A stretch of 52,920 nt of DNA from Cyanobacteria bacterium K_Offshore_surface_m2_239 (GTDB lineage: Bacteria > Cyanobacteriota > Cyanobacteriia > PCC-6307 > Cyanobiaceae), in contig VGQX01000005.1 of NCBI GenBank assembly GCA_016882305.1, forward strand, positions 1 through 52,920, in the 5' to 3' direction. The notes below the pieces were generated by a model that searched no databases, was not told the origin of the DNA, and saw only the letters and a list, made by a program, of their open reading frames with translations. This document shows, piece after piece, positions 38,203 through 46,642 of the stretch. Position 1 is the first letter of the stretch. Each line of letters starts with the position of its first letter. The translations under genes and the position numbers were made by a program.

Positions 38203-39174
38203 TTATCGAGAAGGGTTCGCGGGGAGCAGCCAGGCCTCGCGAAAGGTGTCGCCAGGGTCTCCGCCGCGCTTGAGCGCCGCCTCCGCCTCCAGCAGTTGCC
38301 GCAGCAGGGCCAGCAGGTGCTCCTCGCTGCGACCGCGGATCTGCTTCCGCAACACATACACCCGCTTCGGGTTGCCGATGCCGGCCGCCTTGGCGATGGT
38401 CGCCACGTCCTGCTCCCCTCGCGCCTCCAGCAGGGCCACCCACAACCAGCCGCGGATCTGGCTCGAGAGGGAGGCGACGATCCGCAGGGCCGGCTCGCCC
38501 GCCGTCAAGAGGGAATCCACCAGGGCGATCGCCTCCGCCGGTCGGCCGGCCAGGAGCGCCTCTCCCACAGCCAGGGCCGTGCTGCTTCGGCCTTCCACCA
38601 ACGCGCTGACGGCCGCCGCCGTGATGCGCTCCCCTCCGTAGACCCGCAGTTTCTCCAGCTCGCTGGCCAGGCGCGCGCTGTCGCTGCCGATGGCCTGGGC
38701 CAGGGCCTCGGCGGCCCGATCCTCCAGGGTGAGCCCCAGGGCCTTCGCCGCGTTCCGCACCAGCTCCAGCTGCCCCGCCCCGTCCCAACTGGCGGGCAAA
38801 GGAAAGCTCCGCTCCTCCGCCACCGCTCGCAGCGCCTTGGTCGTGCGGAGGCGGGCATCGGGTTTTCCGCCGCTCACCAGCACCAGATGGGTGTGTTCGG
38901 GGATGGCGGGCAGACAGGCCTCCAGCGCCTCCGCCAGGGGTGGGGGGCAGACCCCGCAGAACGGGCTGCGCTGGAGGACCACCACGCGGTTCCCGGCCCC
39001 GAGGGGCGGGGTGCGGGCCTCCTCCAGGGCGCGGCGGGCCTGCTCCCCGTCCTGTCCGTCGAGTCGGCTCAGATTCATGGCGGCCCAGCTTGGATCCAAG
39101 GCCTCGCGCACCAGTTGCTCCACGGCCCGGCCCCGGGCGGCCTCATCGTCGCCCCAGTAGAGGTGGATCGGCAT
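38203..39174 (-). CDS. holA: DNA polymerase III subunit delta
   Basis: Encodes 323 residues. It begins [22 protein letters not shown], the Rossmann-like entry of delta, and shows the usual loader spread: [65 protein letters not shown] and [31 protein letters not shown]. No Walker motif is expected in delta. It opens the beta clamp with gamma/tau (dnaX, in this window). The start is 11 nt from the divergent cbiC start; lysC follows 28 nt downstream on the same strand. Confidence 0.93.
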   Translation of the reverse strand: MPIHLYWGDDEAARGRAVEQLVREALDPSWAAMNLSRLDGQDGEQARRALEEARTPPLGAGNRVVVLQRSPFCGVCPPPLAEALEACLPAIPEHTHLVLVSGGKPDARLRTTKALRAVAEERSFPLPASWDGAGQLELVRNAAKALGLTLEDRAAEALAQAIGSDSARLASELEKLRVYGGERITAAAVSALVEGRSSTALAVGEALLAGRPAEAIALVDSLLTAGEPALRIVASLSSQIRGWLWVALLEARGEQDVATIAKAAGIGNPKRVYVLRKQIRGRSEEHLLALLRQLLEAEAALKRGGDPGDTFREAWLLPANPSR

Positions 39175-39185
39175 CAGGGCCTGAC

Positions 39186-39809
39186 GTGAACGATTTCGAC
39201 CATCCGATCTTCTCGGAAAGCCTGCGCCGCATCCGCGCCTGGCTGGGGGACACCGGCCTCTCCGGCTTGGAGCGCGATGTTTTGGAGCGCCTGGTGCACA
39301 GTGGCGGCGATCTCAGCCTGGCTCCGGACCTCCGCTTGAGTCCCGGCGCCTGTGTCCTCGGGGCTGAGGCCCTCGCCGCTGGCGCGCCGATCCTCACGGA
39401 CACCGCCATGGCCGCCGCCGCAGTCAGCCCCATGGCCCGTCGCACGTTCGGAAACCCGGTGCGTTCGGTGTTGGATTGGGCTCCTGCTGTGGCCCCGTCC
39501 GGCGGGACCCGGGCGGCGGAAGGCATGGCTGTCGCCCTCGAACGCCATCCCGGAGCCGTGGTGTTGATCGGCAGCGCTCCAACGGCCCTCGAGCGTTTGC
39601 TGGCGCTCACCGAGGGGGGCGGTCGGCTCCCACCGGCCTTGGTCATCGGCATGCCGGTGGGCTTTGTTGGGGTGTTGGAGAGCAAGCGGTGTTTGGCGGC
39701 CAGCGGTCTGCCTCAGATCCGACTGGAGGGCAGCCGCGGAGGGGCCGCCCTGGTGGCCGCGGCGGGCAATGCCTTGCTGCGGGGGGCCTGGCTCGCCCGG
39801 CCGCGCTGA
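39186..39809 (+). CDS. cbiC: precorrin-8X methylmutase (cobalt-precorrin-8 methylmutase)
   Basis: Encodes 207 residues from a GTG at 39186. The HPIFSESLRRIRAWLGDTGLSGLERDVLERLVHSGGDLSLAPDL start and the methylmutase core RRTFGNPVRSVLDWAP, PALVIGMPVGFVGVLESKRCLAASGLPQIRLEGSRGGAALVAAAGNALLRG are diagnostic of CbiC/CobH. It moves the C11 methyl to C12, giving hydrogenobyrinic or cobyrinic acid; with cbiD it supports a complete corrinoid pathway in this organism. Translation would begin within 12 nt of the holA start, so its promoter must lie inside holA. Confidence 0.95.
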   Translation: MNDFDHPIFSESLRRIRAWLGDTGLSGLERDVLERLVHSGGDLSLAPDLRLSPGACVLGAEALAAGAPILTDTAMAAAAVSPMARRTFGNPVRSVLDWAPAVAPSGGTRAAEGMAVALERHPGAVVLIGSAPTALERLLALTEGGGRLPPALVIGMPVGFVGVLESKRCLAASGLPQIRLEGSRGGAALVAAAGNALLRGAWLARPR

Positions 39810-39831
39810 CGCTGTCGCCCTCTGTCCTCAG

Positions 39832-39957
39832 AAGCGCAACGGCTGCACCCACCCAGCGCCCGCGGCGGGTCACCCTCTGGTGCTCACCGACCAGGGCCGC
39901 CTCCACCACGGCACTGAATCGGTTCTTGGCGTCCGGCAACGTCCACTGGGTGACCAC
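39832..39957 (-). pseudogene. remnant of a Phd/YefM-type antitoxin
   Basis: The tracked 104-residue ORF begins MVTQWTLPDAKNRFSAVVEAALVGEHQRVTRRGRWVGAAVAL. The W-x-L-x-[DE]AKxRFSxVV ... V-TRRG pattern is the DNA-binding half of Phd/YefM antitoxins. After about 42 residues the similarity stops and the frame reads through the end of cbiC antisense. No partner PIN/Fic/RelE toxin is nearby, so this is best read as an orphan, truncated fragment. Confidence 0.6.
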
Positions 39958-40085
39958 CGGACATCAGCGGTGTCCTCACTCTTGAAAGTGGTGGTCACGA
40001 ACCCGCTCCGGTGCCGCAGGGTACGCTCCATGCTTCAGCACTGACTCGTTAGCACCTGGGCCATCAAGGGGGCTTTGGCAATGGG

Positions 40086-40101
40086 AGGTGTTCCAACACC
40101 T
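40086..40101. repeat. short perfect palindrome
   Basis: AGGTGTT-CC-AACACCT. It lies in the 340-bp gap between cbiC and the PIG-L gene, about 50 nt past the latter's stop. It could be a protein-binding site or hairpin. Confidence 0.4.
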
Positions 40102-40134
40102 GGCGCCTCAACGTGGTCAAACTTTTGTTTAAAC

Positions 40135-40164
40135 CTGCCGCTCACCTCACACTTAGGTCGGCAG
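40135..40164 (-). terminator. hairpin overlapping the PIG-L stop
   Basis: CTGCCG/CGGCAG plus ACCT/AGGT can pair with a 3-nt bulge, enclosing the TAA of the deacetylase gene. No T run follows on the minus strand, so it is a weak terminator candidate or an RNA 3'-end structure. Confidence 0.35.
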
Positions 40165-40905
40165 TCGCCAGATCCGTTCCGCAGCATGTCCACCGGCGAA
40201 GGATTGGCTGTAGGCGGCAAAGGCTTCAATCGGAACAGGGCTCCGATAGGCCCCGATAGCCTTGCGTTTGCTTTCCATGTGTCGTTGCTCCAGTCGTAGC
40301 ACCTCGGCCTTCATCCCACTGCTCCTTCTGGTGAGTTCCTCCGCGCCCCGGGGGCTGAAGACATAGGGAGCATCCTCATAAAAGGCTACGGGCAGCCCTT
40401 CCTCCGCCAGTAGTTGTGCCATCCGGTGGGCGAGTTGGTGGTCCACGTGGTTGCCCACGGCGAGCGGTGCGAGGACCAGGGTGGTTTCGGTGAGGTGGAT
40501 TCGGGAGCGAAGAGAGGCGATCAGTGCCCGGGGCAGAGAGCTTTCTTCGGGGTGCAGGCTCCCGAAGATGTGCTCCGGCTCGGGATAGCGCCACCCCACA
40601 CCATCGGCGCGGAGGCGGTAGAGGCAGTCCTGATGATTCAGGTCGATGGATGACACCCCGAGGATTGCGAGGGCTTCTTGGTCCCGCTGCCGTCGGAGTT
40701 CCGTCAGGTCCAACGCACCAAACCGCTGGTGATAGGCCTCCGCCTGGGGTGACAAGAGGGGGCCCGGGTGGCCCGTGAACAAATTGACCACGGTGACCTC
40801 CCTGCCCAGCTCCTGCCATCGATGGATGGCACCGCCCAGGGAGAAACAGGCGTCATCACGGTGGGGGGAGATGACAAGGCAGGGGCTTGGTAGGGCGGCT
40901 TCCAT
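40153..40905 (-). CDS. PIG-L family N-acetylglucosaminyl deacetylase-type protein
   Basis: Encodes 250 residues from the ATG at 40905; GGAGA ends 8 nt upstream. The zinc/Asp motif is VISPHRDDACFSLGG (H15, D18), a PHRDD variant of AHPDDE, and the distal ligand site is GNHVDHQLAHRMA. Between them lie LFTGHPGPLLSPQAEAYHQRFGALD and LGVSSIDLNHQDCLYR. PIG-L enzymes remove acetyl groups from N-acetylated sugars (GlcNAc-PI, mycothiol/bacillithiol precursors, glycopeptide sugars). Here it is the last gene of AT-GT-PIG-L, so a sugar added by the neighbouring transferase is the most economical substrate (inference). Confidence 0.9.
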   Translation of the reverse strand: MEAALPSPCLVISPHRDDACFSLGGAIHRWQELGREVTVVNLFTGHPGPLLSPQAEAYHQRFGALDLTELRRQRDQEALAILGVSSIDLNHQDCLYRLRADGVGWRYPEPEHIFGSLHPEESSLPRALIASLRSRIHLTETTLVLAPLAVGNHVDHQLAHRMAQLLAEEGLPVAFYEDAPYVFSPRGAEELTRRSSGMKAEVLRLEQRHMESKRKAIGAYRSPVPIEAFAAYSQSFAGGHAAERIWRLPT

Positions 40906-40909
40906 GACG

Positions 40910-42526
40910 TCAGTCTCCGGGAACGAGGGCCAGGATGCCTGCACAGAACAGCTCGTCCACCAGGGCAAGATCTGTTGTACCGAGAGCGGTGATCACGTCG
41001 TCCGCCTTGCGGCCGAGGATCCCGTGGATCAGGGCGTGTTTGTGTGGAGGGAGAACTTCGTTCGCCAGATCGGAGATGATGGCGCCGCTGAGGTGGTTCC
41101 AGGAGCGCACCAGTGGTCCCAGGCGGATCGTCAGCTGCTCAGAATCGAGAGTTTTGATGGACGCCTGTTCCTTGTGTTCGAGGCTGGAGAGACAGGCGGA
41201 CAGATCTTTCATCATGGTGTCATGACAATAGTTCTTCATGATGAAATCTCTCCCCCTTGCGCAGGCCTTCTTTATCGTATCTCGGCCTACTGTGCTGTCG
41301 TGGACAATCCGGTCGCCAACTTCATTGTAGCCTTTGCGGGCGCCGAATACCATGGCTTCACTTTCGATGACATTGATCCCATTGTTCTCCGGCAGAACAT
41401 GTCGCATATTGCCAGATCCGTTTGTGTAGACAGGGCAGCCATGGAAGACAGACTCTAGAACGTAGATTCCAAATGCTTCCGGAACAACGTTGTAGGAAAG
41501 TCCGAAAGTGCAGGACTGGAAGATCCTGAACAGCTGTTTCCTTGGTAGCCTGGGCATTGGAATCAACAGATCCTTCAGTCTGAGTCCCTCTTGCTTCAAC
41601 TGGTCATGCAAGCGCAGGGCCCATGGGTTGGTTGGATCCAGGAGATAGGTTTCAAGGCTGGCTAAGTCCACTTCAGTCACGAGTAGCCGTGCCTTGCGGC
41701 CCTGTTCCGCGGAAACGCGTGATAGATAGAGCATGATCTCAAGATGGGCAAATTTATCGCTTTTCCCTGGCTGAAGGGAGTGGCCGAGGAGAACGTCCTC
41801 TTTCATTGCCTGTTCCACCGCGGGCGGCAGTTGACTGAGTGCTTTGCGATCATCCTGATCTAAACAGGAGGTAGAGAGCCACGGGAGGCCTAGTCGGATT
41901 GACTTGACAGAATAGTAAGTTCTTGCATCAATACGCCATCCATTTTGCCAGCGGGGCATGGCGAGAAGCCCTTGGAGTACTTCGGCTAAGTAGAGAGAGT
42001 TTGCAAGGTAAAGATCAACATCAGTATTGCTGCTCCATATGCCCACATTCCTTGCCATACCATGAAAGAAGATCACGTTGTGCCGAGCATTTTTCTTGCT
42101 TGGAGGGCAGATCTGGACACCGCCGTCGCAATAGAGGGCTAAATCCACTGCGTTTGATGTGAGGTTGGCAAGCCTTCGGGCCTCCTTCATGGCAAAGGAA
42201 AGGCCGTTTTGAGTGGTCTTGTCTTGAATGGTCTCAACGTATGAAATGGAAGAGAGGTTGTAGCCAAATTCTTCTAGGGCCTCCTCCAGTAGGGCATTGA
42301 TGGTGTGTGGGGCACCAGGTTTGGGGTTCGTGGAGGCGTGATAAAAAAAGATATTGGCATTTCTCCCTTGGCCCGTGGCTGGGGCCCATTCTGCCGCCTG
42401 CTGTTCAGCAACCTTTCCGCTGGAGAGCTTACCCATCGCCTTGATGGAGTCGATGGTGCAACCAGACATCTTCGACCCGAATGAATGATTGGAAGACGTT
42501 ACAAGATTAAATGCTGATGATAACAT
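40910..42526 (-). CDS. large GT-B-type glycosyltransferase
   Basis: Encodes 538 residues from ATG 42526 (a TTG is one codon upstream). The donor-binding half shows LFRIFQSCTFGLSYNVVPEAFGIYVLESVFHGCPVYTNGSGNMRHVLPENNGI, the E-x7-E pattern of GT1/GT4-like enzymes. The first ~80 residues are poorly conserved, and the N-terminal domain includes NIFFYHASTNPKPGAPHTINALLEEALEEFG and HNVIFFHGMARNVGIWSSNTDVDLYLANS. The ~110 residues after the donor site form an extra helical C-terminus. It lies between the acyltransferase (6-nt gap) and PIG-L (4-nt gap), so one mRNA is near certain. Predicted to glycosylate the cluster product; sugar unknown. Confidence 0.78.
   Translation of the reverse strand: MLSSAFNLVTSSNHSFGSKMSGCTIDSIKAMGKLSSGKVAEQQAAEWAPATGQGRNANIFFYHASTNPKPGAPHTINALLEEALEEFGYNLSSISYVETIQDKTTQNGLSFAMKEARRLANLTSNAVDLALYCDGGVQICPPSKKNARHNVIFFHGMARNVGIWSSNTDVDLYLANSLYLAEVLQGLLAMPRWQNGWRIDARTYYSVKSIRLGLPWLSTSCLDQDDRKALSQLPPAVEQAMKEDVLLGHSLQPGKSDKFAHLEIMLYLSRVSAEQGRKARLLVTEVDLASLETYLLDPTNPWALRLHDQLKQEGLRLKDLLIPMPRLPRKQLFRIFQSCTFGLSYNVVPEAFGIYVLESVFHGCPVYTNGSGNMRHVLPENNGINVIESEAMVFGARKGYNEVGDRIVHDSTVGRDTIKKACARGRDFIMKNYCHDTMMKDLSACLSSLEHKEQASIKTLDSEQLTIRLGPLVRSWNHLSGAIISDLANEVLPPHKHALIHGILGRKADDVITALGTTDLALVDELFCAGILALVPGD
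40914..40918 (-). promoter_or_regulatory. ribosome binding site of the PIG-L gene
   Basis: GGAGA on the minus strand, 8 nt before ATG 40905 and within the last codons of the upstream glycosyltransferase gene. It supports the internal start over the tracked one at 40968. Confidence 0.65.
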
Positions 42527-42532
42527 CAAAAG

Positions 42533-43567
42533 TCATCTTTCTTTGGAATTTGGTCCTCTGGTGCCTCGGCGCAATGCGTTGGCCAGCGTCACGGATATCC
42601 TTTGATCATTAGATTCGCCGTACCACTGAAAAAGACTGGGCAGCATCAGTTCTTTATTTCGTGGCAGCAGGTCCCGGAAGCTGGTAAGAAACCGAACGGG
42701 TCCGTACTCAAGAACCGTGAGCCGAGGACAACGGCTCTCCCATGTCCCAAGGGGCTCAAGCGCGATTGGTTGCCGCATGATGGCCCAGAGGTGCTGCGGA
42801 TCGAGCCTGTTCACCATGGAGCCTGTTGCGCAGGAGTACCAGGGCCCCCTTCCGGGCCTGGTGGGCAGAGTGTGAAGGTCGGCGGCGAGAGCCTCGAAGG
42901 CTGGTTCCAGCAAAGGGGTGTGGAACCCGTAGTTCACCCCGATGGAGACACAAATCATGTCCCGTTCAGTAAACCAGGCCAGCACCTCCTGGAAGTACCC
43001 GGTGGGGCAGGCGGCCAAATGTGCCCCGGATCCCCCCAGGAAGCTGAAGATGGGTGCGTTATCAAAGGAGGGGGGAAAGATGGTGGGGATGGGGCCATTC
43101 ACGAAGTAGCAAACCACTGGCTCTGTGGTGGTCTCGATCACGCGACTCATCCTCAGCAACCATCCCAGCACATCTCGCTCCGTACAGACACCGGAGATGG
43201 TGGCGGCAACAAGTTCCCCCAAGCTGTAGCCGATCAGCAAGTCGGGCATAGGGGCTTCGGCCAATACCGCCCGGGTCAGGAGCAGGGTGTGCAGATAGGT
43301 GGAGAGGGCGGTGCGAGCCAGGGGGGAAAGCGAGGGGGGAGTGGCGATTCCCTGCAGGAAGGGGAGGAGCGGGGGGAGTCCCAGGTCTTTGAGGATGAAC
43401 TCAAGGACCCCATGCTCTTGAAGCAGCAGGGGATCCCGGCCATGGACGGCAGCCAGGGGGCCGGGCTCGAAGGAGCCGAGGCCAGGAAGCAGGATCCACA
43501 AGTCCTGAGCGGGAGGCCGTTCCACGCAATCCCCTCGGAGCAATCGTTCAGCAGACAGTTCATCCAC
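42533..43567 (-). CDS. free-standing acyltransferase (malonyl-CoA:ACP transacylase / PKS AT type)
   Basis: Encodes 344 residues from a GTG at 43567. The nucleophile elbow is LLIGYSLGELVAA (Ser115; the GHSLGE motif with Y for H) and the general base lies in NYGFHTPLLEPAFEAL (His216, the GFHSxLM region). WILLPGLGSFEPG replaces the usual GQG start and LEYGPVRFLT the C-terminal LEIGPxxxL. This is an AT hydrolase-type fold of the FabD/PKS family that would load acyl-CoA units onto carrier proteins in trans. Substrate not predictable from these motifs. It heads the AT-GT-PIG-L unit. Confidence 0.82.
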   Translation of the reverse strand: MDELSAERLLRGDCVERPPAQDLWILLPGLGSFEPGPLAAVHGRDPLLLQEHGVLEFILKDLGLPPLLPFLQGIATPPSLSPLARTALSTYLHTLLLTRAVLAEAPMPDLLIGYSLGELVAATISGVCTERDVLGWLLRMSRVIETTTEPVVCYFVNGPIPTIFPPSFDNAPIFSFLGGSGAHLAACPTGYFQEVLAWFTERDMICVSIGVNYGFHTPLLEPAFEALAADLHTLPTRPGRGPWYSCATGSMVNRLDPQHLWAIMRQPIALEPLGTWESRCPRLTVLEYGPVRFLTSFRDLLPRNKELMLPSLFQWYGESNDQRISVTLANALRRGTRGPNSKER

Positions 43568-44005
43568 GACTCAGAGACAGTTGAACGACATCCCAACGAA
43601 TGCCCTTTGAAAGCGCAGCATTAACTGGTATTCGACCAGAATTCTAACGACCGGAGCCGGGCTACTTCCACGGCGCGATGTCTTGATCATTCACATTCAG
43701 ATATTTTTCTACAAGTGATCACCACTGACCAGGCGATTCAGGATGTTTTGGAAGTATCCTTGTAGCTCCTCAGGGAGGAAGCGATTGGCAATGCTGCCTT
43801 ATCTCTACTTCAGAGAATTGGAATCCTTATCGGTTAGCCCATACGATCACGCGGCAGCTAGTGTCGCTGATCGATAGGGAAACATGGGGAAAAGTCGTTG
43901 CCATTCTTCCTGCGGAGTGGCGGTTCGGGATCCACCATCTTCGGCAGATCTGTAACCATGTAGGAAATCGGCAGAACTTATGCTTTTTGTCTCGGCGCCA
44001 CACGT
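43568..44005. other. gap with decayed coding sequence upstream of the PPTase
   Basis: About 440 bp. In plus-strand reading, fragments such as MLPYLYFRELESLSVSPYDHAAASV and TITRQLVSLIDRETWGKVVAILPAEWRFGIHHLRQIC occur in different frames, each soon interrupted. They may be the eroded N-terminus of the PPTase that follows, but I could not join them confidently. It also contains the promoter of the AT operon, not located. Confidence 0.4.
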
Positions 44006-44512
44006 ATGGCTGCGGTCTGCGTGGTGCCTGACAAGCCTCACATGGGGGTGGATATTGAAGGACTGTTCGGTTGCCTGCATGGGCTACTCATTGAGGATCG
44101 TATTCTGATGCAGGAAGAGATGGAGAGCCTGGTTGGCTGTGCCAGCGGTGAACGGCCACGTCTCCAGACCAAGCTTTGGACGCTCAAGGAGTCCTTGTTG
44201 AAGGCCACGGGACTTGTGTTAAACCGACCTATGGGTCGTGAGGGAATTCGTTTGGATGGATCCTTGCCTGAGAAGGCCGAGATTCCGGATTGGAATGAGG
44301 CTGGCTGCCGGGTCTTGGTTTCAGGGCAGCAAAACAATGGGTACTGTTCTGAATTCATCATCAATCTTCGCAAGCCTGAAGGTGGGAAGCTTGAGCGAAG
44401 TGATTTTTTTGGGGGAGTTAGCCTACAAAGCCTTTCTTACTTCAAGCCGATGCTCAGATCCTGCCAAAGCAAATACAAATATTCTGTGTTACAAGATTCA
44501 GTGCCGATTTAG
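44006..44512 (+). CDS. Sfp-type 4'-phosphopantetheinyl transferase, N-terminally truncated
   Basis: A 168-codon ORF with the catalytic half of an Sfp/HetI-type PPTase: HMGVDIEGL (Mg ligands D16, E18) and LWTLKESLLKATGLVL (W-x-x-KE-x-x-x-K, E62/K66). Sfp enzymes are about 220-240 residues and carry an upstream S-L-S-H motif. Here the in-frame sequence before the ATG reads CLGATR and a TAG lies 15 codons back, so that motif and about 60-70 residues are missing or degraded. It may be inactive. The normal role is to activate carrier proteins of NRPS/PKS. The 3' end overlaps the convergent ABC gene by 15 bp. Confidence 0.72.
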   Translation: MAAVCVVPDKPHMGVDIEGLFGCLHGLLIEDRILMQEEMESLVGCASGERPRLQTKLWTLKESLLKATGLVLNRPMGREGIRLDGSLPEKAEIPDWNEAGCRVLVSGQQNNGYCSEFIINLRKPEGGKLERSDFFGGVSLQSLSYFKPMLRSCQSKYKYSVLQDSVPI

Positions 44513-46642
44513 GTAGCCGCCTTCGGCGTGGATGAGTTCATTGAAGCTTCCTGATTCTACGATAAGTCCATCTTTCATCACAAGTATTATATCGGCTGAT
44601 TCAATCGTGCTTAGACGGTGAGCTACCGCAATCCGGGTGATAGGAAGGTTGTTGAGGGTATCGGTGACCACCGCCTGGGTTGGTGCATCCAGAGCACTCG
44701 TAGCCTCATCAAGGATCAGCACGCTGGGATCGCCGACCAGGGCTCTTGCCAGGGCGATCCTTTGCCGTTGCCCACCCGAGATATTGGTGGAGTTTTCTGT
44801 GATTACGGTGTCAATTCCGTTTTCCAGACGTTGAATTCCATCAGCAATTGAGGCGAGTTCACAGGCGTGCATGACCTTATCAAGATCGAATTCTCTCCCA
44901 GCTTTTATAATATCAAGAATCGAGCCAGAAGGGAGGGGAGTATTCTGCATGACAACACCAATCTGCTGGCGATAGGCGCGGATCGACCACTGGCTGAGTT
45001 CAAGGTTGTCTACAAGTATCTGGCCAGATTGGGCGACATCAAATCCGAGAATGAGTCGCAGGAGTGTCGACTTCCCGCAACCACTGTATCCCGTAATCGC
45101 GGTGTATTTCTGCTTATCAATTTCAAAGGACAATCCCTTGAGAACTGGGTTTTGCATTCCGGGATACTGGAAGTAAATTCCAGACCCCCTATAGGTACCT
45201 TGCAATTCCTTCCGGATCGCATGAGGATTGTAGCCTACCTCAGGAGTTGAGTAGAGAACCACTTCTGCCCTAGCCCATAGACTTTTGACTACCGATAATG
45301 TACTGGAAAGCTGAAGAGCAGCTTGTGAAAGAAGTGTGTTGAAGCCGGCGTAGGCAACAAGGAAGCCAACAACGCTGGCAACAAGAAGACTATTTCCTAC
45401 AAGAAGGGTGTTGGGAATCATCAGAACAACAGAGCTGATAACGACCAGGTTGCCAATAGGATTGATTGACTGAGAAAGGATGGTTAATAGACCTGTATAG
45501 TACTGCATCCGCTGATTGGTAGAAGTTAGTCTAACCAGTGACTTCATCCATTGGTAAAAAATAAAGGGCTCTGAGCCGGTAGATCGAATTTGCGGCAATC
45601 CAATGACTGATTGCAGAGAAAAATTGGTTATCTCTGCAAATTGATCAAATAAGGTTACCAAAAAATTTCCTTGTTTATTTGAAAGGTAAAAAACAAGAAA
45701 AACACTAATCAATGCAAATACAAGTGCAATAGAGGCTAGCCTCCCATCATAGGAAAACATTAAAAAGAAAAAGGAGAATGAAAACAATATAGATATGAGT
45801 GATGACATGAAACCAGCAGATAAAATCTTTCTTGCCTGAGTAATTGCAGTGACTCGCGAGGCAACATCAGAAATAGAATATTTATAAAAGAAAGGGATAG
45901 GTAATTTCATCACCCTCGCCCAGGTAGCGGTTTGCAGCCGCAAGTCAACAAGGGATTCAACTTTGAGCTGGGCAAGTTTTGCATACGCGTTTGCTACAAC
46001 ACTTGCAACAAGAATAAGAAATACAAGAATAGCCGTGTCAATTAATAGCCTTTCATTCGATTGAGGGAGTACAGTCGCAACTAAATAATTGACCACCATA
46101 GGTACAACCAAAGCAAACAGAGTGACAATGACAGAGGAAACCAAGAACAGAAGAAGAGTGTCGACACTTGAAGAATATGTAAATTTCAAAACGTCTATCG
46201 CACCATTAATTGTATAGGGGAGATGCGCATAAACCTCGTAGCATATCTGCCTACATTGGGATAAAAGTCTCTTGCTATCCTTGATGCGATAGATGGAACC
46301 CGTCCCAGTATTGTAGGCAAAGGATTGAACACCATTCCTAAATACGACATAGATTGATTCGTCCGAGTTCGATTCAATTAATAAAACTTGAGTACGCTTT
46401 TTTGTGAGGTTATCCGGCACTTCTACCTCACGGAAGCAAACATCATTATTGGCAAGAAACTCACGTAGGGAGTTGGTTGTCAGGTCATCAGGCATCTGGT
46501 CCGTCGACAACCGCTGGAGAGCGAAGTTTAAGGCTAGAAATCGGTCAGAGCAATTTTGTGGCAATACAGATTGCTGAAATGCGCTCGATTCAAGTGACAG
46601 AGCAGATTCAAGCGCCTTAGAAGAAAAGACTCTGTCTTTCAT
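44498..46642 (-). CDS. NHLM-type ABC transporter 2 (permease-ATPase fusion)
   Basis: Encodes 714 residues. A ~150-residue cytoplasmic N-terminal region without catalytic marks precedes a six-helix membrane domain (first helix TLLLFLVSSVIVTLFALVVPMVVNYLV) and an ATPase with Walker A GYSGCGKS (518-525), signature NISGGQRQRIALARAL (about 620) and Walker B LILDEATSALD. LPIPFFYKYSISDVASRV and the accessory N-terminus match the NHLM_ABC2 class of RiPP exporters. The ATG overlaps the preceding ABC gene stop as ATGA, so the two probably form a heteromeric exporter. AT-rich compared with the core. Confidence 0.85.
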   Translation of the reverse strand: MKDRVFSSKALESALSLESSAFQQSVLPQNCSDRFLALNFALQRLSTDQMPDDLTTNSLREFLANNDVCFREVEVPDNLTKKRTQVLLIESNSDESIYVVFRNGVQSFAYNTGTGSIYRIKDSKRLLSQCRQICYEVYAHLPYTINGAIDVLKFTYSSSVDTLLLFLVSSVIVTLFALVVPMVVNYLVATVLPQSNERLLIDTAILVFLILVASVVANAYAKLAQLKVESLVDLRLQTATWARVMKLPIPFFYKYSISDVASRVTAITQARKILSAGFMSSLISILFSFSFFFLMFSYDGRLASIALVFALISVFLVFYLSNKQGNFLVTLFDQFAEITNFSLQSVIGLPQIRSTGSEPFIFYQWMKSLVRLTSTNQRMQYYTGLLTILSQSINPIGNLVVISSVVLMIPNTLLVGNSLLVASVVGFLVAYAGFNTLLSQAALQLSSTLSVVKSLWARAEVVLYSTPEVGYNPHAIRKELQGTYRGSGIYFQYPGMQNPVLKGLSFEIDKQKYTAITGYSGCGKSTLLRLILGFDVAQSGQILVDNLELSQWSIRAYRQQIGVVMQNTPLPSGSILDIIKAGREFDLDKVMHACELASIADGIQRLENGIDTVITENSTNISGGQRQRIALARALVGDPSVLILDEATSALDAPTQAVVTDTLNNLPITRIAVAHRLSTIESADIILVMKDGLIVESGSFNELIHAEGGYLNRH

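Noticed and set aside
36744-38273. 509-codon plus-strand ORF
   Set aside because: Antisense shadow of lysC.
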